Source of the DNA: Trichaptum fuscoviolaceum
Lineage: Eukaryota; Basidiomycota; Agaricomycetes; Hymenochaetales; Trichaptaceae
Direction: 5' to 3'
Length of the DNA stretch: 64,000 nt
Assembly (NCBI GenBank): GCA_910574455.1
Contig: CAJSYZ010000010.1
Coordinates: forward strand, 1,888,770-1,952,769
Shown here in pieces: positions 55,508 through 64,000 of this stretch; position 1 is the stretch's first letter, and each line of letters begins with the position of its first letter. The position numbers and the translations under genes were made by a program. Under the pieces are notes generated by a model that did no database searches, was not told where the DNA came from, and was given only the letters and a program-made list of their open reading frames with translations.

Positions 55508-57010
55508 ATGGCGGACAAGCCTACTGTATTGGTGTGTGCTGGTCGTCTTTCGTCGGATATTTTAAGTACTGATTATCTACATCTCCACTCGTGTGTTACG
55601 AAACGAACCCGACACGGGCAGGTCACCGGCGCATCTGGGTTCGTAGGCTCGCACATCCTCGTCCAGCTGCTTGAAGCCGGCTACCCAATCCGCGCGTGCG
55701 TACCCTGATCTGATGTCCCGTCTATCCCCAGCACTTGAAGCCTGACCCATTCGCATTGAAATTAGTGTTGCGCGAGGCGCGAAGGTCCAGCAGCTCCAGG
55801 AGTTCTTTAAAGCGAGGAACGCGGTGAACGCGGAGGTCGTCGAGATAAAGGACATCGTGACGGATGACTTGACGGATGTGCTCAAGGGCGTAGGCGCGAT
55901 CATCCATGCTGCGTCCCCCCTGGCCGGACGCGCGTCTGCGCAGGATACGCTTAAGGTGCGTTTGGTCCTGAGCTATATTCATACGTTCAGAGATAATTGA
56001 CTAAGACATATCGTTTGCGATTATCAGATGACAATTGATGGCACTTTGAGTGTCTTGCGCGCAGCGGCACAGAATGGTGTCAGCAAAGTCATTATCACGA
56101 GTAGTTGGGGGACTGCGTTGGATCGTAAGTGATCTTTTTCCCGTCGTCCATCGTGCAACACCGCTAACACCCCTTTTTGTTTCATTAGCGGATTTGAAGC
56201 AGACTTACGCCGGGAAGACTTTTACGCAGAAAGGTCAGCAATTGTCGTCGTCGATCTCAGCTCGAATCCAAGGAGCTCTTGGCTAACGTGTCGAGTTTTC
56301 GTTCGCTAGACTGGGGCGAATGCACGGCAGAGCAAGTCGTGGATGGGACGCGGAACCCGCTTTGGATATACCTCGCAGCTAAGATACTGGCGGAGAAAGA
56401 GGCCTGGAAGTTCGCAGCGGAGAACCCGACCGTGGATCTCACAACCAGTTGCGTGCCCCATCGAACATATCTCGTATACGTGTATATCATATCAGCTAAC
56501 AGAACGAAATATTCCATTTCGCACACTCGTTCGCACATATGCACAGTCAACCCGCCATTCATCTACGGCCCGTTCGTCGAGGGCCTCGCGCCGACAAGCG
56601 CCGCAGGCGCGGGTACGAACAGGATGGTGTACGCGCTCATCGCAGGCGAGAAAGGGCGCGCGCCGCCCATGCAGCTCTCGCCGTACTACATCGACGTGCG
56701 CGACGTCGCGACCGCACACGTCCGTGCGCTCGCCGCGCCTCCAGCATCCGAGAAGCGCTTCCTGATCTCCGGCGGGGTGTTCTCGTGGAAAGAGGCCGCC
56801 GCGTACCTCGCGGAGGCGCGCCCGGAGCTCAGGGAGCGTCTGCCGTCCCTCGACGCCCCGGGCCCGGGTCTTCTGAGCACGAGCACTATCTCGACGATCG
56901 ACACCGCGCCGGCGAGGGAGATGCTCGGCCTGGCGGAGTATATTGAGTGGAAGGACACGGTGAATGCGACGGTTGATAGTTTGTTGACGTTGGAGAAGAC
57001 TTGGGTGTAA
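55508..57010 (+). CDS. NAD(P)-dependent reductase, extended SDR (dihydroflavonol-reductase/GRE2-like)
   Basis: The first exon is only 24 nt (MADKPTVL, 55508-55531). The next begins at 55622 and supplies the nucleotide-binding VTGASGFVGSHILVQLLEAGYPIRA (GxxGxxG). Further exons give VARGAKVQQL, EIKDIVTDDLTDVLKGVGAIIHAASPL, MTIDGTLSVLRAAAQNGVSKVIITSSWGTALD, and IYLAAKILAEKEAWKFA with the YxxxK pair. NPPFIYGPFVEG and YYIDVRDVATAHVRAL follow, both diagnostic of the family. The end is TLEKTWV at 57010. Members reduce aldehydes and ketones with NADPH; the substrate is not predictable. Catalytic Ser (ITSSWG), Tyr and Lys are all present. The last exon is much more GC-rich than its flanks. Confidence 0.85.
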
Positions 57011-58150
57011 GGCGGGTCCCTCTGGACTTTTCGTGTTTTTTGTTTTTGTATCTAAGATGATTTTAGATCTGCTGCTCCTGCACCATCCGAAACCCCCGCC
57101 CCTGCCCCTCCTGCTGCGACCGTGATCACGTCGGCTAAAGCAGCGGAGTCCGAGTCCGCCCCCGCGCACGCATCTGAATTCCCCAAACCGGCTGAAAGCA
57201 GCATTGGGAACAAATTATTGCGGCTACCTCGATATCTATTCTCGTGCTTTAAAATGTAAACAAGAAGTACCAGTAGTGGTCCTTTCCTTTTCAGTGTTCA
57301 CCAATAAATGTGTGTTTTCAATGAAATGAGCATATAAGCCTACCCTAAATCATACGGAATGCCAACTTGAACTACTACTATGAGTGCTCTGGAAATAATC
57401 TCACGCTCATTTCTTTTCAAGTTCACCACCTTCCATCATTCGATCAATTGAGTCATCTCTTTTGAGTCATGCATGTCCATCAATTAACATTGACTCATGA
57501 CTTCTTGTCGGATATATTCGGTGGGTTCTGCTTCTACATCTATTTCTACTTCTGCTGTACTTCCCCGGTGATAGGCGTTTGTGCTCTCTGATCCGAATAG
57601 TGAGCACGCATTCCAGTGGGAGCTGCCGCTGTGCGGATCAATTCCGTTTCAACATTCCTCCATTACTTCAAGTGTCTGAATAGGCATTTTGAGACATCAA
57701 GAAAGCTATCCTCTCCATCCATTACAGGCGACTTCTCCGCCAATTGCGCGAATTCCTCGGACGCAGTACTTATTCCCACTGGGGGTAACTGAGATGGTAT
57801 TTATAACCTTGAAGTATGCATGCTAGTGCTGTGCGCTTCGAGTGCGCCGCACTTGTGACTGATAGCAGTATTATGAACGCTGAAATCAAACTTCCATTAT
57901 TTTTCCTCTGGTTCGTTGTCGAAGTGATTCTTCACTACTATTAATAATATCACAGCGCATTTCGGTGGCAGGGGGCGTACGGTGCAGGCCTCCGCGGGAC
58001 AGCTGAACTGACCGCGGGACATATGCGTGAGCCAGCAGTAGCAGGCAGCGTCTAGTCATACTCGTCGACAAGCGTATCTGGGCGACGTACCGTCACTTTC
58101 TCTTACTGCGACCTCTGCCTCGGTTCGCGTTCTGCACGCGAAATTCGATA
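57011..58150. other. Intergenic, P450 upstream region
   Basis: About 1.1 kb between two plus-strand genes, with AT-rich and pyrimidine-rich parts. No gene recognised. Confidence 0.45.
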
Positions 58151-60741
58151 ATGCTTTCGTATAGTGTACTGGCCGCCCTCGCTGCCTTCGCCTACTATTT
58201 CGTCAAAGTGAAGCCCAGGAAGCTGCCGCCTGGTCCGTCAACGGGCTTTCTCGGAGACAATAGGGCTCAGGTGTCCGATGTCGAGCCTTGGAAGACGTTT
58301 TGGGCGTGGTCTAAGCAGTTCAACGGTATGTTTGCCACTAATATACCCCTCGCTTGGTTCTGATGGACTGAGGCAAAATGGCTTGCAGCACCGATTATTT
58401 CTTTTTATCTGGGTCGTCATCCGAATATCGGTATGTACACACCAGACGGAATAGTCAATAATGTGAGTACGAGCGTGATATTGTAGTGGTGAACGACATG
58501 AAGTCGGCCTACGACCTGCTGGATAAACGAGGGGAGATATATTCAAGTCGACCGAGAAATATCATGGGGTGATTTCTACAGTCGACTTGCTGTCTCATCG
58601 TCTGTCTGACTCTCCCTGCTTAGCCAAGAAATATTGTCTGGAAATATGCGGGGACTCGGAATGGAGTATGGCCCTCGCTATCGTCAATGGCGCAAGGTAC
58701 GTACCGACTTCCCCTTCCGAAAATGCATGATTGGGTCGCCCACTGACTCTGAACGCATGTGGCAGTTCCAACACACCGGGATGGCCCACAAGAACGCGCA
58801 TACCTACCGCTTCGTTCAGGAACTCGAGTCCAGCGTCCTCCTGCGCGATTTGAGCAAGGACCCTAACAATTACAGTGTGTCCGTGAAAAGGTGCGTTAAA
58901 TAACTCCTTTAAATTTTGCGCGCCTGACCCGGTGGAGTTCTGACTTTTCTATTTTCGGATATATGTAGGTTTGCGACGAGCGTGGCTTTTGCTATTAGCT
59001 ACGGAAAGCGCATCCAGTCCTTGGACGAGAAAGTTGTGCTGGATAATCAGAGGGCGATGTTTGGTGAGCTTTGATGTGTCTGCCGAATTTTGGATCAGCA
59101 CTAACTGAGGGACTAATCGATTGATTGAAAGCATTCGGACGGACTACGTGCGTCTTCATCATTCACTGTTTTTCCAAATTAACTCTAATTCATTTCCATG
59201 CAGGATGCCAGGCCGGTATATCGTAGAATCCGTATGTCTTTAGTACTTAAAGCCTTCTGCCATACCAGTTGAACTCTATCAATAATTAGTGGCCAATCCT
59301 CCTCTGGCTCCCTGTACGCACCCCTCTCTCCTCAGCTCCGACGCAAAACGCATACTCATACTCATTCTCTACTCCGCATACATATATAGAAACCTCTCCA
59401 ATGGTTCCGCAAAGAATTCGAGAAAGACCGACAGCTCGACATCGAGCTCTACACGCGGTGTTTGTCGGAGGTGCAGCGCAAGATGGACGAAGGCCGCGCG
59501 AAGGACTGTCTGTCCTCCCACATGCTCAGGACCGTGACGAATGGCGAGCTGACCTTCGTCCAGATGAGCTACGCGGTCTCGAGCTCGTTCTCTGCTGGTA
59601 TATCTACTGTATGTTTTATTTCGTTTTTTCTTTCTTTTTCGTATATGAATGGAGCAGCTAAGGAAATTTTCATAGGTGACTGCAGCATTGGACGTTTTAC
59701 TGCGTACGTGCAATTGCTTGCCGTTACTACACGCTCGGACACGCGATAGCATACATACTGACACGTGTCACGTAACACTTTATACACGTAGTGGCATTGC
59801 TGCTGAACCCGACATGCGCACGGAAAGCACAAGCGGAGATCGACTCCGTCGTGGGCCAGACGCGTCTTCCGTCCTTCGAGGACGAGACCGCGCTACCGTA
59901 CCTAAAAGCGATGATCAAGGAATCTATGCGGTGAGCGAATACACATGTCTTTCATGGTGCTAGAAACTTATATCACGCATACTTTTCTTCTTTTTCCTTT
60001 CTTTTTGGCACAAAATCATACGGTATACTGTAGATGGCGGCCGGTAGCCCCGACGGGTGTGGCGCACGCGGTGACGCAGGACGATTATTACGAGGGATAC
60101 TTCATCCCGAAGGGCGCGACGGTCTACGCAAACATCTAGTGCGTCCCTAATCCTCTATTCTTTTACCCCTCCCTATTAGCTTCAATTACTTCCCTGCTTT
60201 TCTGCTTTTTCACTCTTTGTTTTTAGCTTTCGCTGACTCGTCGTTTACGAGATCAGCGCGATCTCGAAAGACCCGGAGGTGTTCCCGGACCCGGAGTCGT
60301 TCGACCCGGAACGCTTCGTCAGCCCGAGCCACCCGCGTGTCGTGGACTTTGACCTGCCCTTCGGCTTTGGGCGCAGGATCTGTCCGGGCCAACACGTCGC
60401 CCTGCAGTCCATCTTCATCGTCATCTCCAGGTCCGTCCCATCCGTCATTGTCATTTCATCAATTTCGCTCACCGTGCTCATTCATTAAAATTGCCTTCTT
60501 TTGCTTTTATCTAACCAATTTACTTCAAAAACCTCCCAGGATGTTATGGGCCTTCGACATACTGCCCGCAATCAGCAGCGACGGCCGTCCCGCACCGCTG
60601 GACGACAAGGCATTCGTGGGCGGCCTGGTGAGCCGGCCGCAGCCGTTTAAGATGCGGCTTGTCCCAAGGAACCCGGATGTCTTGAAGTTGATTGAGGCGA
60701 GCGCAATGGAAGCAGATGCGGATTTGGTTGCGTGGGACTGA
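58151..60741 (+). CDS. Cytochrome P450 monooxygenase
   Basis: More than ten short exons. The N-terminus has one membrane anchor (MLSYSVLAALAAFAYYFVKV) and the proline hinge KLPPGPSTGFLGD, indicating an ER protein. Next come a C-helix segment (YGPRYRQWRK), FATSVAFAISYGKRI, and RCLSEVQRKMDEGRAKDCLSS. The I-helix, created by splicing GT at 59609, reads SAGISTVTAALDVLL. The ExxR motif is in LKAMIKESMRWRPVAPTG, then FIPKGATVYANI, FDPERF, and the haem loop FGFGRRICPGQHVA with the cysteine ligand. The organisation resembles basidiomycete P450s annotated as O-methylsterigmatocystin-oxidoreductase-like, but the substrate is unknown. Its I-helix lacks the usual acidic residue (AGIST instead of AGxDT/AGxET). 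It starts at 58151 and ends at 60741. Confidence 0.85.
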
Positions 60742-61074
60742 GGCTCTGGGTGATTGTTGCTCGTGAAGTTGACGTCCGTGCGATGTACACTATGTATATG
60801 TTTCAGTGAAAATAGGAGTAAATTCTTACATCTACTTGTATCCAAGGGCCAAGATATCAAAGGAATTTCAAAGCGAGATCTTTCTGCGGATCCATGTATA
60901 TTTAATGAATACAGTAGATGTATATGTTTACAGATGTAATGCGTAAATTGAACGAGTCTATGCCGAAAATGAGAGTTGATGTAGAAGGGAGAAAGTTGGT
61001 GAGGGTTATTGGCAAACATGTACATGTATAATAATTGGGCATACGTCGATCCTTGTAGCACAAGCAGCTTATTT
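60742..61074. other. Convergent 3' spacer
   Basis: The 3' ends of the P450 and the minus-strand kinase. No gene or repeat seen. Confidence 0.5.
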
Positions 61075-63224
61075 TCAAGCCTCCTTGGCCACTGATTGTT
61101 TCCCCGACGCACATCGTCTCCGCTTCCTCGGTCCGGCTTGCGATGGACGATCTTCTTCCGGCGCAGGGCGTTTTGAGAGACGAGGACGAAGCCGAAGTGA
61201 GTAAGGCAGTTTCGCCAGCCTTTCGCTCTCCTCTAATTCTAAGAGTGTCGCCCGCAATATGCCTTTCATCTCTTTCAGCTTCGCTCTCGTTGCCTTCTCC
61301 TCTTTCTTGCCCCATACCTCAGACTTCCGCTTCCATTCCCAGTCATCCGGGTCAGTTTTCAGCGCGGCCCGGCAGATGAACTCGCGCAGGTCCGAGAAGC
61401 ACTTTCGCAGCGGGTGGAAGTACGGGTGCATCCTCTGCAGGACCTTATGCCCGAACGCCTGTGCGTCGCGCATGATGATTTGCCTGCGGACACAATATTG
61501 CCCGATTTCATCGGCACACAGGCGGCGGTCGGGAGGCAGGTCCCGCCCGAACAGCGTGTCGTTGAGGTCGCGGCGGTCCATGTCGGGCTCGTTGGGCCCG
61601 ACAAGCGTGAAGGTGGTGTAGAAGAGGACGTAAATCAGGGATTCAGCTTCGTGCAGTACGTGGAGCGGACGGAAGTCGCCGTCTAAATCTACCCTCGTCG
61701 TCGCAATAAAATGCTCCGTAAACTTCGAGTACGTGAATAAATATTATATTTTGTTCTCGTTGAAGACAGTGCACATACCACTTTCGTCCCTGTGAAATAA
61801 TCGGACCCGCGCTTCATGGCCGTCTCAAAGTCAATCAAATTTCCGGTGCGGTAGGGTGACCCTTCATTAGGGACAAGGATTATATTCGCAAAGCTGATGT
61901 CGCCATGGACTACGCCTTGCTGATCGAGCTCATCGATCACTGTGGAGAATTATGCATGTAGTCAGACAGGAAACAGCAAACACAACAAGTAATAGCAGGG
62001 AAACGTACCTTCTAGGACATCGATGAAAGCAGAAATGAGCTCCGACAGAGACTTGAAGCAATGGAGGGGCTCTCCGCAGGGAGTCACAATGCTCCGGAAG
62101 TGGTCTCTAGCGCCAAATACGTCGAGCTGAAATTGGGCACTCTCGAATTGCCGGCGCAAGTGCGCCGTGCTGTCTGGAGTCAAAGACCCATCGGGCAACT
62201 TGATGCTAACAAACTCGTAATGAGTCAGTTTGGGGACGTTCTTCACGTCCTTGATCATGTCCAGCATATTTATCTCCCTCATGGCGTCCTTGCGAAGGAC
62301 CCACCGGTCTACCAAAGCGTATATGTTCTCGTCGTCGTCCTTGACCTTGAGGCAGTACGTCCCCGGGCCGAAGAGCGGGCGGCTGATATGCACCCTCTCC
62401 ACGATACTGTATTTCTTCCCCCCTGCGCAGATGTATCCGGTCCCGTCGTCGGCCTCCCCACACGTCGAGTCTTTGCCGAGGTCGACTGGATCAAGAAGGG
62501 GGAGACAGATAATCGCACGATTGTACTCCATGGGGTTCTTGAACATGTCGAATATGTCCGAGGCCAGGACGCCCGTTCGATCGAATACATGCATTTGAAC
62601 CTTGGTGTCAGAAACACAAAGTCCGAGTAGAAAACGACGATCATGACAGTCTTTAAGGCAGCGTTTGGCATGCTCTGCCAGGCGGTCGGACGCGCGATGG
62701 AAATCAGAAATGCCAGGACCCTCCGATATAACACCCACACAATAAACACTCCGCCATTCCAGCTCTTTAGATGTCGCACAGCGGCGCTGAGCGAGAACAA
62801 AGTCAGACATGTACCGCGGTAACACTGTGCAGTTCTGGAGCGATTCTTTGTCGAGATAAATGAGGTCAGAGTCACTGGGTGTCCGATGGCCGGTAGATCC
62901 TCGAATAATGTCCGTAAGCTTGTTAAAAAGTGGGGCATATCCACAAGCGCTGGCGGAATGGTTTGGCCCATCTGGCAATTGCTTTTTATCGCCACTTGGC
63001 GATTTGGCCTCACATAAGACTTCCTTCGGGACTTCGGAATCTATTTCTTCGACACCTTCAGTATTCTTCGTAAGCATTTCGACGACTGCAACCACTTTGT
63101 GCGGCAAGTTTGAGGTGAGTTCGTCAATGAGCCTGGGTACATTCCGGCAGATTTGTTCAAGGCGCAGAGGAGGGTACTCCATGGACGTACTCAGAGCGAG
63201 GTTTAGGTGGGATGAGAAGGGCAA
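61075..63224 (-). CDS. Fungal-type protein kinase (FunK1 family)
   Basis: Three exons, 63224-62009, 61939-61779 and 61722-61075, give 674 residues in phase. The long N-terminal part includes family segments such as YMSDFVLAQRRCATSKELEWRSV, and a kinase N-lobe with GPGTYCLKVKDDDENIYALVDRW...REINMLDMI. The catalytic loop is VHGDISFANIIL (HGDxxxxN, near residue 417). The metal-binding position is NLIDFETA, where FunK1 kinases have DFD/DWD in place of DFG. HVLHEAESLIYVLFY replaces the usual HxxxDLESxxxVL. A basic C-terminal tail ends the protein. FunK1 kinases are greatly expanded in agaricomycetes and few have known roles. The start could instead be the Met at about 63179 (MEYPPLRLEQICRN), which sits closer to the conserved part. 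Confidence 0.8.
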
Positions 63225-63496
63225 GGTTGATAAGTCGACTGGACAAAATCGACGGACATTTAAGTATGCAAATTGTGTGGTTCAGAAAGTTCCGCAACCA
63301 CAGGTGGCACAATGTGGCCACTACGTTGTGGTTACAGCTCTGACCAAGATAATCGATGGTCGATGGTATCGCCAGCCGAAAATCATTGGCGCGAGCACTA
63401 CGCATAATGAGATGTAAAAGGTGAAGAGCAAGGGAACTTCAAAATGCAAGACTTAAATTAGAACGTAACTTTGTACATTTGAGAGTTTTCTCACGC
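63225..63496. other. Spacer upstream of FunK1 gene
   Basis: A short region between two minus-strand genes. No motif recognised. Confidence 0.4.
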
Positions 63497-64000
63497 TTAC
63501 TGCAGCTTAAGTCTTGGGCTGCCGGGCCTCGGCTGGAAAGTGACAACAGGGTCAATGAGATCTATCACCGGCAGATCTATCAACTTGAAGGCACTGTTCA
63601 ACGCCTCAGAGTTAAAGTGTGTTTTGTATTGTAGGGGCTCGTTCCATATGTACTATGCGCTACTCACCAGCTCAGATATCGTAGATACATGGCAAACCAT
63701 CGTTACCTGAGTCAAAAGCATGTGCAAACAAATCACTCTTATTAGTGTTCACAGGCCGAAGCCCTTCAAGGAACTGGAAACAAAGAACTAACATAGATAT
63801 GAATGCAATTTTCTATTTCCTTATGAGAGCTTCGTCCATGTAGCAGTCAAACCTAGATGCCCGCGGTCCTTGCCATCCAACTTAGCAACTTTTAGTCCAA
63901 CTTATGACCCTTAAAATGAGTGAGGGATGCTTACCGCATTGCCAGCAGTCCAAGAGATGATCAGGATCACTGTGAAAATGACCACATGAGGAACGTATCT
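63497..64000 (-). CDS. Unidentified gene, 3' part only
   Basis: Minus-strand exon-like pieces end at a stop at 63497-63499. One at the window edge reads RYVPHVVIFTVILIISWTAGN, strongly hydrophobic, and is followed by a GTAAGC donor. A second reads FLEGLRPVNTNKSDLFAHAFDS, and a last one ALNSAFKLIDLPVIDLIDPVVTFQPRP...LKLQ. The splicing between them is uncertain. It could be the C-terminal end of a membrane protein, but I do not recognise the family and the gene continues beyond the window. Confidence 0.3.

Noticed and set aside
56343..57169. Long antisense and shifted ORFs over the reductase
   Set aside because: GC-rich shadow frames of the last exon; the frame with YxxxK and the family blocks is the real one.
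52303..60741. Secondary-metabolite gene cluster (hydrolase, reductase, P450)
   Set aside because: No core synthase or regulator is present and the spacers are long; co-orientation alone is weak evidence.

Overview
This window looks like nuclear DNA of a filamentous basidiomycete, most likely an agaricomycete wood-decay type fungus. Genes carry many short introns (mostly 48-70 nt, GT-AG, a few GC-AG). The protein families are typical of that group: FunK1-type kinase, DUF6534 and DUF6533 membrane proteins, expanded F-box families, a 7TM receptor-like protein, DHA2-type MFS and a multi-exon P450. No species can be named from the sequence. Many exon models below were rebuilt by hand from splice sites, reading phase and comparison between paralogues inside the window; no RNA evidence was available.

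Region 1 (1-18.2 kb) is an array of six related F-box-like genes: A (partial, +), B (+), C (-), D (+, interrupted by a stop), E (+) and F (+). They share a four-exon plan. Interspersed are an unrelated F-box protein (-), a TenA-like protein (-) and the sterol 24-C-methyltransferase ERG6 (+). After copy E lies a decayed fragment of the 7TM receptor gene that is intact after copy F, so the duplicated unit was larger than the F-box gene. A long-inverted-repeat transposon sits directly upstream of copy F.

Region 2 (18.4-35.4 kb) holds the intact 7TM receptor-like gene (-), a low-complexity hypothetical gene (-), and a head-to-tail array of four DUF6534-type membrane protein genes (all -). These are split into about 16 exons each, including a conserved 19-nt exon and a conserved 7-nt microexon. 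The splitting is so fine that gene 3 leaves almost no long ORF.

Region 3 (36.7-48.2 kb) holds another F-box protein (-), divergent from a STN1-like telomere protein (+); a non-autonomous hAT-like element packed with AGGTCA motifs; a fatty acid desaturase (-); a Tc1/mariner-like miniature element; and a DHA2-type MFS transporter (-).

Region 4 (49.6-64 kb) holds a DUF6533 membrane protein (+), an alpha/beta hydrolase (+), an NAD(P)-dependent reductase of the extended SDR type (+), a cytochrome P450 (+), a FunK1-type kinase (-) and the 3' part of an unidentified gene (-). Hydrolase, reductase and P450 are neighbours on one strand, but nothing shows that they form a pathway; no polyketide synthase, peptide synthetase or terpene cyclase is present.
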